Assembly: GCA_002473165.1 (NCBI GenBank)
Contig: DKSD01000037.1
Coordinates: 493 to 8,104 of the forward strand
Source: Succinatimonas sp. UBA7265
Lineage (GTDB): Bacteria; Pseudomonadota; Gammaproteobacteria; Enterobacterales; Succinivibrionaceae
DNA: 7,612 bases
Reading direction: 5' to 3'
How positions within the stretch are numbered: the first letter of the stretch is position 1; every line of letters begins with the position of its first letter. Position numbers and translations under genes: made by a program. This document shows positions 1 through 6,303 of the stretch, piece by piece. A model generated the notes under the pieces. The model saw only the letters and a program-made list of their open reading frames with translations, searched no databases and had not been told where the DNA came from.

Positions 1-5
1 TGCAG

Positions 6-23
6 GCCGGCTCAAAAGCCGGC
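6..23 (-). terminator. GC-rich hairpin downstream of the TRAP gene
   Basis: A perfect 7-bp inverted repeat (GCCGGCT, 4-base loop, AGCCGGC) lies about 30 bases past the stop of the TRAP binding-protein gene. On the minus strand the loop reads TTTG, and no T-tract follows before the window edge. It could end or attenuate the dctP transcript, or be an intercistronic hairpin that favours the binding-protein message over downstream membrane-subunit genes, as is common for binding-protein operons. The hairpin is certain; its role is inferred. Confidence 0.35.
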
Positions 24-53
24 GGCTTTGCATGTCAGACAGGTTGCTGAAGA

Positions 54-1052
54 TCAGAGCGAGTAGTCGCGATTTAAGATCTTGTCGAGGTATTCGGGAT
101 GATCCATCTTGGATCTGATCTCATCGTAGATCCCGCCTTGCAGGGCTCGGCTCTTCCAGTCTTCGCGATCCTGATCCGTAAGCTCTGTAACCTCGCAGCC
201 GGCGCGCTTGAACTTGTCGGCTGCAAGGGCGTTGAGCTCTGCCGATCTCTTGCGCTGGGCGGCCTGATAGGCGGCGACCGCGTGATCAAAAGCGGTTTTG
301 ATCTGCGGATCGAAACTCTCGTAGATGCGCTTGTTGATAAGCAGCAGGTGCGGCGAGAACACGTGGTTGGTGATCGTGATGTAGTGCTGGATCTCATAGA
401 GCTTGTTGGCATCGATGATCGCCAGCGGGTTTTCCTGGGCGTCCACCGTGCCCTGCTGCAGCGCCGTGATCACGTCGGTAAACGGCATGGGCACCGGCTC
501 GGCGCCCCAGTTCTTCCACATGGAGATCTGCACGTCGTTCTCCATGACGCGCAGCCGCTGCCCCTGGATGTCTTTGGGCACGCGCACGGCCGTCTTGTTG
601 TTCGTGTAGATGCGAAAGCCGTTTTCCACCGTCGCCAGGTATTTGATCCCTCTGCTTTCGACTTCGTTGTTGATGTAAAGACCCAGCGGGCTGTCCATGC
701 ACTTCCAGACTTCGTCAATGCTGTCAAAGAGGAAAGGCGCCTCCCACACATTGAGATCGGGAACGAGCGAGGCCAGCACCGTAGGCGTGGTCTGCACCAT
801 GGCGATGTCGCCTAACATCATGGATTCGGTGACGCTGCGGTCGTCGCCTAACATGTTGTTGGGGAAATGCTTGATCTCAAGCCGGCCGTTGGATTCTTTC
901 TTGGCGACGTCAATAAGCACCTGCGCCGCCTCCACAGAGGCCTGCGCGGTTACATTGGCAAAACGGACGGTCACCTCCGCCGCATCAGCGCTCAGCGGTG
1001 ACAGCAGCGCCAGACAGGCGGCGGCGTTTAACAGGAACATTCCAGGGCGCAT
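54..1052 (-). CDS. TRAP transporter solute-binding protein, DctP family
   Basis: This is the periplasmic substrate-capturing subunit of a tripartite ATP-independent (TRAP) transporter, which hands organic acids, typically C4-dicarboxylates or sugar acids, to a DctQM-type membrane pair. The chosen start gives 332 residues, usual for the family. A signal peptide (hydrophobic core about residues 5-20, cleavage likely after A-D-A at 22-24) is followed by the mature lobe starting AEVTVRFANV. Family landmarks are visible: G-x-R-L-R-V at 164-169, whose arginine R168 matches the conserved carboxylate-binding arginine, W-G-A-E-P-V-P-M-P-F at 182-191, and the hinge motif D-A-Q-E-N-P at 204-209. The frame is open back to an ATG at 1097. 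The ATG at 1052 is preferred because CGGAG lies 9 bases upstream and the signal peptide then sits at the N-terminus. It is divergent from a GntR regulator, which probably controls it. Membrane subunits are not in the window. The exact substrate cannot be read from sequence. Confidence 0.93.
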   Translation of the reverse strand: MRPGMFLLNAAACLALLSPLSADAAEVTVRFANVTAQASVEAAQVLIDVAKKESNGRLEIKHFPNNMLGDDRSVTESMMLGDIAMVQTTPTVLASLVPDLNVWEAPFLFDSIDEVWKCMDSPLGLYINNEVESRGIKYLATVENGFRIYTNNKTAVRVPKDIQGQRLRVMENDVQISMWKNWGAEPVPMPFTDVITALQQGTVDAQENPLAIIDANKLYEIQHYITITNHVFSPHLLLINKRIYESFDPQIKTAFDHAVAAYQAAQRKRSAELNALAADKFKRAGCEVTELTDQDREDWKSRALQGGIYDEIRSKMDHPEYLDKILNRDYSL

Positions 1053-1387
1053 AGCACATAACTCCGGGATTTTTGTAAGCCGCGGCGGGCGCGGCATGGC
1101 TCTGATTTCTATTTTATGTAAAAACCTTGTTAAGCGCTGAGCCGCAGGGCGAGCAAATTAAAACATTCCTGCCGGAGGCTGAAAGTGAGATCAGACAAAC
1201 TGTGCGGGCCTTCACGGGCTTATGGTCTCAAATGTGAGATCTGCCGGCTTTTTGAGATTGCGTTATCGGGAAAAGCCGTAAATTCGGCAATAATTCATCT
1301 GATCTCTTGGCGCCGGTCAGACAACTTTTTTAAATCATGGCGCCGGGAGTGCGGATCTTCAAAAACATTTTTGCTTAAGGCACCGGG
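1053..1387. promoter_or_regulatory. Divergent control region between the TRAP gene and gntR
   Basis: This stretch has no credible gene and carries the start signals for both flanking genes. On the minus strand a TAAAAT box (1111-1116) with no good -35 could serve the TRAP gene; it would put the transcript start close to the ATG at 1097, which further supports the start at 1052. On the plus strand AAGG (about 1377-1380) precedes the gntR ATG by 7 bases. The words TGAGATC (1186-1192 and 1235-1241), TGAGATT (1253-1259) and the inverted GATCTC (1301-1306) recur. FCD-type GntR proteins commonly bind such regions as dimers and autoregulate, but the operator itself is not proven. Confidence 0.6.
1226..1239. 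promoter_or_regulatory. Candidate GntR operator, TCTCA-aatg-TGAGA
   Basis: This is a perfect inverted repeat with 5-base arms and a 4-base spacer, near the middle of the divergent region. FadR/FCD-subfamily operators are short palindromes of comparable size, so it is the best candidate for autoregulation and control of the TRAP gene. The bases AAATGTGA (1230-1237) also match one half of a CRP site, but the other half is poor, so CRP is a weaker reading. Confidence 0.35.
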
Positions 1388-2107
1388 ATGGAAAGCAGCG
1401 TTATCAGGCAGGGGAGCGGCAAATCGCTGTCAGAGCTCACCGCTGACAGGATCATCAGCCACATCGTCTCCCAAGGGTACAAGCAGGGCGACAAACTTGC
1501 CAACGAAAAAGCGCTGTGCGATGAGCTGCAGGTGGGGCGCAGCACGTTGCGCGAGGCCGTGCGCATGCTCGCCTCGCGCAACATCCTCACCGTAAGGCAT
1601 GGCTCTGGCATCTATATCAGCGATCGCCTGGGGATCCCTGACGATCCGCTGGGTTTTACCTTTGTCAAAGACAAGAAAAAGCTCGTGCACGATCTGGTGG
1701 ATTTCAGGCGCATCATCGAGCCGCCGATCGCCTCGCTGGCGGCGGTAAAGGCCACGGACGCGCAGATAGCCAATCTTGAGGAGATAGAAGGGCGCATCGA
1801 GTCGCGCTTAAGCTCCGGGGCGCCGCACCTTGCGGACGACGCCGCCTTCCACTCGGCCATCGGCGACATGAGCGGCAACATCGTCATGCCGAAGATCGGG
1901 CCTATCATCTACAACGCCATCGAGCTTTTTATCAAGCTCACGGATTCAGTGCTGCGTGAGGAGACGGTGCGCGATCACCATGAGATCATCGACGGGATCA
2001 AAGCGCACGATCCGATCAAAGCCGCCGACGCCATGGTCATGCACATCATCCACAACCGCGAGGTCATAGATTGCGTGCTCGACAACGCAGGTTCCAAAAA
2101 AGCGTAG
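1388..2107 (+). CDS. GntR family transcriptional regulator, FadR/FCD subfamily
   Basis: This is a ligand-responsive DNA-binding repressor or activator of 239 residues, the usual length. The N-terminal winged helix-turn-helix spans about 12-78: L-A-N-E-K-A-L at 37-43, V-G-R-S-T-L-R-E-A-V at 49-58, the recognition-helix signature, then the wing T-V-R-H-G-S-G-I-Y-I at 68-77. The C-terminal all-helical FCD domain (about 95-230) keeps likely metal and ligand residues D151 and H155 (D-A-A-F-H), H198 (D-H-H-E-I) and H219 (M-H-I-I-H). FCD domains usually bind small organic acids through a metal ion. The divergent TRAP binding-protein gene is therefore the expected target and its substrate, or a catabolite of it, the expected effector. 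The ATG at 1388 has AAGG 7 bases upstream. Family assignment is firm; ligand and target are inferred from position. Confidence 0.94.
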   Translation: MESSVIRQGSGKSLSELTADRIISHIVSQGYKQGDKLANEKALCDELQVGRSTLREAVRMLASRNILTVRHGSGIYISDRLGIPDDPLGFTFVKDKKKLVHDLVDFRRIIEPPIASLAAVKATDAQIANLEEIEGRIESRLSSGAPHLADDAAFHSAIGDMSGNIVMPKIGPIIYNAIELFIKLTDSVLREETVRDHHEIIDGIKAHDPIKAADAMVMHIIHNREVIDCVLDNAGSKKA

Positions 2108-2129
2108 GCAGATAACTGTTTGTAACAAG

Positions 2130-2154
2130 CCGCCCGGACCATTGGCCCGGGCGG
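2130..2154 (+). terminator. Hairpin after gntR, probable terminator
   Basis: An 8-bp perfect GC-rich stem (CCGCCCGG at 2130-2137 with CCGGGCGG at 2147-2154) lies 22 bases after the gntR stop. The following sequence, TCTTGC, is only a weak T-tract. Its place between convergent genes makes termination the most likely role. Confidence 0.55.
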
Positions 2155-2186
2155 TCTTGCATGAGCATGCGCAGCAACGGCGTTTT

Positions 2187-2217
2187 AAGGACGGCGCTAC
2201 AGCGCCGGGCCGTCCTT
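2187..2217. terminator. Hairpin overlapping the end of cca, possible terminator
   Basis: AAGGACGG (2187-2194) pairs with CCGTCCTT (2210-2217), and inner complementary bases around CGCTACAGCG extend the stem. It overlaps the cca stop codon (2197-2199). On the plus strand it is followed by TTT. On the minus strand it is followed by A residues rather than T, so it is a poor intrinsic terminator for cca. Together with the hairpin at 2130-2154 it may insulate the two convergent genes. Confidence 0.4.
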
Positions 2218-3582
2218 TGAGGTGATCGGACGCCATCTCACATCGCCGTACGGCGGCATTTCGTTTGCCGAGTCGTCAAGCTCGGATTTGGGCAGCGTCT
2301 TTAAAAACTCGGCGGCAAGTTCCACACGGCGGCGGTGCATCTGATCGCGGATCTCAGGACCCTTAAATCCCTGCTCTAAGAACTCTTTGGCGTTTACCGT
2401 GCGCAACAGCGAGAACAGCGCCAGGAAGTAGTCAGCCCGCGGGAACGGGCGGCTGCCAAAGCCGAGCCTCCCTAAGAAATCGCATTTGCAGCAGATAACC
2501 CAGGGCTTTATGAGATCGGGCCGGCGCCAGGCGTCGAGCGTGTCCATAAGCGTCACCAGCCCCTCAGGGCCGCCGCGGTAGACGTGGTGCATCTCCGAGT
2601 GGTAGCGCACGACTTTAAAGGCAAAGCTCTCGTAATCTTTGGGGACTTTAAGGCGCAGGCATAGCTCGCGCAGCGGCGCGACGCCCAGCACATGGTGGTT
2701 GCGGTGGTGCGGCCACTGGGTGATCGGGGTGCGGGCTTTGCCCAGATCATGGCAGAGCATGGCAAAGCGCACGACGGGATCCTCGGTTTCGGCGCTGACG
2801 CGCGCCAGCGTCATGCAGGTGTGCACGCCTGAATCTATCTCTGGATGCCAGCGTTTGGGCCCGGGCACGCCGTAGAGCGCGTCGACCTCGGGGAGCACAT
2901 CGTGCAGCGCCCCGCATTTTCGCAAAACCTCGATAAAGATCTCGGGGTTGCGGGTGCACAGCGCCTTGTAAAGCTCTGCCCACACCCGTTCCGGGGTAAG
3001 CGCGCACAGCTCGCCAGACTCTGAGATCTCGCGCATCAGCGCCAAAGTCTCAGGGGCGATGGAAAAGCCCAAATGGTAGAAGCGCGCGGCAAAGCGGGCC
3101 ACCCGCAGCACCCGCAGGGGATCTTCGACAAAGGCCGGGGAGACGTGGCGCAGCACCCGGTTTTTCAGATCGGCCATGCCGCCCCAGGGATCGGAGATCT
3201 CGCAGGCATCCTCAGCAGGCATGGCAGAGCCGGTGTCGCGATAGAGTTTCTCGATTACGGGATCGCCTTTGAAGCAGGCCTCGCGGGCCATGGCGTTGAC
3301 CGTGAGATCGCGGCGGCGCAGATCCTCGCTTAGGCTGATCTCAGGGGAGAAATCGCAGACAAAACCCAGATAGCCGTGCCCCTGCTTGCGCTCGGTGCGC
3401 GCCAGGGCGAATTCCTCGTGGGTCTTGGGGTGGAGGAACACCGGGAAATCGTGGCCGACCTGCTCAAAGCCGGCGTTAAGCAGCATCTTCGGGGTGGCCC
3501 CGGTCACGACATAGTCGTTGTCGGATCCCGGAAAGCCCAGAAGGCTGTCGCGCACCGCGCCGCCGACCCTGTAGATCTTCAT
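2197..3582 (-). CDS. cca: CCA-adding enzyme (tRNA nucleotidyltransferase, class II)
   Basis: This cytoplasmic enzyme adds or repairs the 3'-terminal CCA of tRNAs from CTP and ATP without a nucleic acid template. The 461-residue protein carries the nucleotidyltransferase head G-G-A-V-R-D at 7-12 and catalytic carboxylates D21 and D23 (D-N-D-Y-V-V). It also has E-D-L-R-R-R-D-L-T-V-N-A at 86-97, the conserved E-D-P-L-R-V-L-R-V-A-R-F-A at 153-165, and the nucleotide-selecting stretch T-P-E-R-V-W-A-E at 196-203. An HD phosphohydrolase domain follows from about 245 (H254, H278-D279, H-H-R-N-H-H at 292-297), as in the longer gammaproteobacterial enzymes, which are known to have phosphatase and phosphodiesterase activities. 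It is about 50 residues longer than the 412-residue E. coli protein, partly from an insertion near 101-131. The ATG at 3582 has AGGA 7 bases upstream. It converges on gntR and diverges from the exeA-like operon. Confidence 0.97.
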   Translation of the reverse strand: MKIYRVGGAVRDSLLGFPGSDNDYVVTGATPKMLLNAGFEQVGHDFPVFLHPKTHEEFALARTERKQGHGYLGFVCDFSPEISLSEDLRRRDLTVNAMAREACFKGDPVIEKLYRDTGSAMPAEDACEISDPWGGMADLKNRVLRHVSPAFVEDPLRVLRVARFAARFYHLGFSIAPETLALMREISESGELCALTPERVWAELYKALCTRNPEIFIEVLRKCGALHDVLPEVDALYGVPGPKRWHPEIDSGVHTCMTLARVSAETEDPVVRFAMLCHDLGKARTPITQWPHHRNHHVLGVAPLRELCLRLKVPKDYESFAFKVVRYHSEMHHVYRGGPEGLVTLMDTLDAWRRPDLIKPWVICCKCDFLGRLGFGSRPFPRADYFLALFSLLRTVNAKEFLEQGFKGPEIRDQMHRRRVELAAEFLKTLPKSELDDSANEMPPYGDVRWRPITSKDGPAL

Positions 3583-3641
3583 CGTGCTGTCCTGTGCCTG
3601 TGTTCCTGCGGGCGGTCAAATTTTAGCGCCGCCGCATGAAC

Positions 3642-3647
3642 TATAAT
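3642..3647 (+). promoter_or_regulatory. Candidate -10 box for the exeA-like operon
   Basis: A perfect TATAAT lies in the 128-base divergent gap between cca and the exeA-like gene. It would give a leader of about 57 bases before the ATG at 3711. No good -35 hexamer is seen at the expected distance (3618-3625 is AT-rich), and there is no TG extension. Transcription may be weak or need an activator. No convincing cca promoter could be picked on the other strand of this gap. Confidence 0.4.
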
Positions 3648-3710
3648 AACAAATCTGATGCAGGCCTCGGTTCCATGCCACTGTCTGCGCTCATGATTTT
3701 GCCCCGTTAA

Positions 3711-5360
3711 ATGTACGAGAACTTCTTCAGACTGTCCGAGGCGCCCTTTGACGGCCTTCCGGACGAACGCTTTTATTATGTCGGCAGCGCCCAGAAACAG
3801 GCGCTGACGCTGCTGTCTGATCAGCTCTCAAGGCAGGGGGCGCTGTGCGTGCTCCAGGGGCCTTCCGGCACCGGCAAGACCACGCTCGTGCGCATGCTCA
3901 TCCGCACGCTGCCCCAGCGCATGCGCATCATCGCCATAGACGATCCGCGCTTAAATCCCCATTTGCTGTTGGCGACGATCCTGCGCGCCTCAGGCGTGCC
4001 GGCCACCTCGCTTGAATCCGTGTCCGAGCTGACGTTCAGGCTTCGGCAGTACCTTGAGGATCCCTCGCGCGCAGGCGAGATGGTCACCGTGATCATCGAT
4101 GAGGCCCAAGGGCTCTCCGATGCCTGCTTAGAGCAGGTGCGCCTTGTCAGCAATATTGAGAGCAGCTCAGGAAGGCGCATCAACTTCCTGCTTGTGGGGC
4201 AGGAGGAACTGACCGCGCGCATCCAGCGCAGCGACATGCGCATGTTCTACTCGCGTGTGCGCGCCTTTGCCGCAGTGCCGCCTTTAAAGCGCGACGAGGT
4301 CCAGGCTTATATCTCTTTCAGACTGCAACAGGCAGGCTGCCATGAGCCGCTCTTCACCCAGAAAGCGGTGGGCGTGATCTTCAAAGAGTCAAAAGGCCTG
4401 CCGCGCCTTGTCAATTCCATAGCCGATGAGAGCCTGAACCTTGCCTGCGAGCACAAGACGCGCACCGTATCCTCGCGCCTGGTGCGCCGCGCCGTGCGCC
4501 TGGTGCGCCGGCACCACGCGGGCTTAGGCGAGAGGCTGCGCGGCTTTATCAAAGCGCTCTGCCGTGCGATCTTTGTGCGGCTCCCGCTTTTAGGCCTGGG
4601 CATTGCTATCTCCGCGCTGTGCTTTTGGCTGTGCTGGCGCTTTCTGCCCCATGCCATGGATTCGCAGAGCATCGAGGCTGCCGTCTCAGGCAGCGCCCAG
4701 GTGCAAAAGGCGCGGGATGACTATTTCAAAACCCGGGTGCGCAGCCTGACCGGCCGCGGCCGCGAGGAGGCGCTCTTTTACCGCGAGCGCGCCAACAGCC
4801 GCTTTAAGTCAGACGCCACGGCCGCGCTCATCTCGCTGTGGGGCTGGGCGCGCTCTGACGGCAGCCGCATTACCTGCGACGATCTCGAGGGCACCGGGCT
4901 GCGCTGCGCGGCCGGGCAGGGCAGTCTCGATGAGGCGCTGCGCAACAACCGCCCGCTCGTGCTCTCGATGCGCGATGAGGATCTCACGCCTTATTACGCG
5001 CTGCTCGTTAAAGCCGAGGACGGAGGATTCACGCTGCTTCTGGGACAGCACCTTTTCAGCGTGCGCGAGGAGTATTTAAGATCCCAGTTTGACGGCGAGT
5101 TCCTCGCCGTGCTGCCTGACGATCTTACGCCCGCCGATCCCGCCGACGGCTTTGACAAAAAGAAACAGTCGCAGGACGCGGCGCTGCTTGAATGCGTGCT
5201 CGGGCTGAGGGCAGGCTATATCCAGAACCTGAACTCCTACTCCCAGGCCTACCGGGCCTTCCAGTTCCGCCACCCTGACGAGGAGGAGCAGGAACTGCGG
5301 CTCGATCTCTGCTCAAAGCGCGGACCGTATCTGCGCGCCGCCGCGGATGACGCACAGTGA
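3711..5360 (+). CDS. exeA: ExeA/GspA-like membrane ATPase with periplasmic peptidoglycan-binding region
   Basis: The 549-residue protein matches Aeromonas ExeA in length and layout. ExeA works with ExeB to anchor and help assemble the type II secretion secretin through peptidoglycan. The N-terminal signature M-Y-E-N-F-F-R-L-S-E-A-P-F starts at residue 1. The AAA+ domain has Walker A G-P-S-G-T-G-K-T at 50-57, Walker B V-I-I-D-E at 127-131 and a sensor-like L-L-V-G-Q-E at 160-165. One membrane segment lies at about 290-312 after an arginine-rich stretch, so the ATPase is cytoplasmic and the rest periplasmic. Residues 370-470 resemble the conserved C39-like region of GspA proteins (L-W-G-W, G-L-R-C, N-R-P-L-V-L), with C389 and C399 able to form a disulfide. 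Residues 488-540 look like a degenerate peptidoglycan-binding fold. The ATG at 3711 has a poor ribosome binding site, but the N-terminus fits the family. It overlaps the next gene by 4 bases. No other secretion genes are visible. Confidence 0.88.
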   Translation: MYENFFRLSEAPFDGLPDERFYYVGSAQKQALTLLSDQLSRQGALCVLQGPSGTGKTTLVRMLIRTLPQRMRIIAIDDPRLNPHLLLATILRASGVPATSLESVSELTFRLRQYLEDPSRAGEMVTVIIDEAQGLSDACLEQVRLVSNIESSSGRRINFLLVGQEELTARIQRSDMRMFYSRVRAFAAVPPLKRDEVQAYISFRLQQAGCHEPLFTQKAVGVIFKESKGLPRLVNSIADESLNLACEHKTRTVSSRLVRRAVRLVRRHHAGLGERLRGFIKALCRAIFVRLPLLGLGIAISALCFWLCWRFLPHAMDSQSIEAAVSGSAQVQKARDDYFKTRVRSLTGRGREEALFYRERANSRFKSDATAALISLWGWARSDGSRITCDDLEGTGLRCAAGQGSLDEALRNNRPLVLSMRDEDLTPYYALLVKAEDGGFTLLLGQHLFSVREEYLRSQFDGEFLAVLPDDLTPADPADGFDKKKQSQDAALLECVLGLRAGYIQNLNSYSQAYRAFQFRHPDEEEQELRLDLCSKRGPYLRAAADDAQ

Positions 5361-5836
5361 GGCGCGGGGATATGGCAGGGAGGATCGCGCGTGCGTCGCT
5401 TTTAAGCAGGATGTTCTCGGGGCTGTGGCGTTTTTTGCGCGGATCGCTGCGCGGCGGACTTTATCCTGTGCTCTTTGCCGCGGTTTTCGCTTCTTTGGGG
5501 ATCGGCGCGTTCACGGTGTATGCCCAGCGCTGTTTTGCTGAGAATGTGCAACAGGCATCAGAGGCGGTCAGCGCTGAATTTGCCCGTAAGAGACAGTCAG
5601 AACAGCGGCGCAACGAGATCTTTGAGACGGCCGCAGCCGGGGTGGCGCTGGCAGGCGGAAGCGGGCGGATCTTTCCGCAGCGCGCAGAGCTTAAATTCAC
5701 CGGCCCCAAAGATCTGGCGGTGCCAGGCAGGGTAAAGCTCACCCCTGTTAAAATGCAGCGGCGGCTTTTAAAAGAGGGGATCTGGCAGACGCGGATCGTT
5801 AAGGTTGAAGAGCCAAAGTCTGCCGAAGGGAGATGA
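5357..5836 (+). CDS. Single-pass inner-membrane protein, probable ExeB/GspB-like partner
   Basis: This small protein (159 residues from the GTG at 5357) has a basic N-terminus, one membrane segment at about 34-56, a charged, probably coiled stretch (about 60-90) and a C-terminal domain of about 60 residues containing R-I-F-P-Q-R-A-E-L and R-L-L-K-E-G-I-W. The topology should be cytoplasmic N-terminus, periplasmic C-terminus. It directly follows and overlaps an exeA-like gene, which is the place of exeB in Aeromonas, and its architecture agrees with ExeB/GspB, whose periplasmic domain contacts the secretin system. It is shorter than Aeromonas ExeB (about 226 residues as I recall) and lacks a long proline-rich linker. 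The GTG is translationally coupled (GTGA overlap). The ATG at 5372 has GAGG 9 bases upstream and may be the real start, giving 154 residues. Coding status is fairly sure; the ExeB identity rests on position and architecture. Confidence 0.75.
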   Translation: MRRGDMAGRIARASLLSRMFSGLWRFLRGSLRGGLYPVLFAAVFASLGIGAFTVYAQRCFAENVQQASEAVSAEFARKRQSEQRRNEIFETAAAGVALAGGSGRIFPQRAELKFTGPKDLAVPGRVKLTPVKMQRRLLKEGIWQTRIVKVEEPKSAEGR

Positions 5837-5911
5837 GCCGCACACTCTCAGACCTCAGCTTGCCCGCCTCAGGAAAATTTCAGCAGACCCTGCCTAAACA
5901 AAACTTCCGTT
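5837..5911. other. Short spacer between the exeB-like gene and the rpsU promoter
   Basis: There is no gene and no convincing terminator hairpin with a T-tract here. Exe-operon transcripts could therefore run into the rpsU leader, where the hairpin at 5929-5947 with its T-rich 3' flank may stop some of them. Confidence 0.4.
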
Positions 5912-5920
5912 TGGTATAAT
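5912..5920 (+). promoter_or_regulatory. rpsU promoter, extended -10 (TGGTATAAT)
   Basis: A perfect TATAAT (5915-5920) is preceded by the TGn extension (5912-5914). No good -35 is found near 5891-5897, which is tolerated when the extended -10 is complete. The expected start is about 5926-5928, giving a leader of about 68 bases for rpsU. Confidence 0.75.
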
Positions 5921-5928
5921 GTTGCGAC

Positions 5929-5947
5929 CTGAGCGTGCCGCGCTCAG
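5929..5947 (+). promoter_or_regulatory. rpsU leader hairpin followed by a T-rich run
   Basis: A perfect 7-bp stem (CTGAGCG at 5929-5935, CGCTCAG at 5941-5947) with a 5-base loop starts within a few bases of the predicted transcript start. It is followed by ATTTTTATCATTATCTTTTTT. It could be a 5'-end stabilising stem-loop, a leader attenuator, or the terminator of read-through from the exe operon. The hairpin is seen directly; the role is inferred. Confidence 0.55.
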
Positions 5948-5976
5948 ATTTTTATCATTATCTTTTTTATATAAAA

Positions 5977-5986
5977 AGGAAGGTGG
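5977..5986 (+). promoter_or_regulatory. Strong rpsU ribosome binding site
   Basis: AGGAAGGTGG ends 8 bases before the ATG at 5995 and fixes this start over the ATG at 5935. It is partly touched by a weak AT-only stem (CTTTTT at 5962-5967 with AAAAAG at 5973-5978), which could breathe easily. Confidence 0.8.
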
Positions 5987-5994
5987 TTTTCCAC

Positions 5995-6210
5995 ATGCCA
6001 GTCATTAGAGTACGTGAGAACGAGCCGTTTGACGCCGCCCTGCGCCGTTTCAAACGCTCCTGCGAGAAGGCCGGGATCCTGGCCGATGTCAGAGCCCGCG
6101 AGTTTTACGAGAAGCCTACTACTATCCGTAAGCGCGCCAAAGCCTCCGCAGCCAAGCGTCACGCCAAGAAAGTCGCACGTGAGAATTCACGTCACAGCAG
6201 ACTTTACTGA
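5995..6210 (+). CDS. rpsU: 30S ribosomal protein S21 (bS21)
   Basis: S21 is a small basic protein of the 30S platform, near the 3' end of 16S rRNA, and helps initiation complexes form. The 71-residue product has exactly the enterobacterial length. It keeps the signatures M-P-V-I-R-V-R-E-N-E-P-F-D at 1-13, A-L-R-R-F-K-R-S-C-E-K-A-G at 15-27, R-E-F-Y-E-K-P-T-T at 35-43 and the lysine/arginine-rich tail to R-L-Y at 69-71. From memory about 60 of 71 residues equal those of E. coli S21. An upstream in-frame ATG (5935) would fall inside the leader hairpin and add an unrelated N-terminus, so it is rejected. The gene has its own promoter and terminator. In many gammaproteobacteria dnaG and rpoD follow rpsU; here a terminator and an insertion-sequence transposase gene follow instead. 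Confidence 0.98.
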   Translation: MPVIRVRENEPFDAALRRFKRSCEKAGILADVRAREFYEKPTTIRKRAKASAAKRHAKKVARENSRHSRLY

Positions 6211-6266
6211 TGAGCTTGAGCCTCACCTGAGACTGTTGCATTTCGGCCTTAGCGCCGGGAACCTCA

Positions 6267-6303
6267 AAAAGGATCTGCCTTTTGGACAGATCCTTTTATT
6301 TTT
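6267..6303 (+). terminator. Intrinsic terminator of rpsU
   Basis: An 11-bp perfect stem (AAAAGGATCTG at 6267-6277, CAGATCCTTTT at 6287-6297) with a 9-base loop is followed by ATTTTT. It begins 56 bases past the rpsU stop. The A-run on its left side means it could also terminate transcripts coming from the right on the minus strand. Confidence 0.93.

Noticed and set aside
99..815. Long plus-strand open frame opposite the TRAP gene (238 codons)
   Set aside because: It is fully antisense to a well-recognised family gene, has no family features, and arises from GC-rich third positions.
1053..1097. Upstream start of the TRAP gene at 1097
   Set aside because: It would place 15 residues (M-P-R-P-P-R-L...) before the signal peptide, while the ATG at 1052 has a CGGAG site and a proper signal peptide.
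1230..1251. CRP site centred near AAATGTGA
   Set aside because: Only the left half matches; the right half (CCGGCTTT) is far from TCACATTT.
1185..1595. Plus-strand open frame of 136 codons running from the control region into gntR
   Set aside because: It overlaps gntR in another frame, its N-terminal part has no family features and it has no ribosome binding site.
5935..5994. Upstream ATG start for rpsU at 5935
   Set aside because: It lies within the leader hairpin and lacks a ribosome binding site. S21 is 71 residues and begins M-P-V-I, which matches the ATG at 5995.
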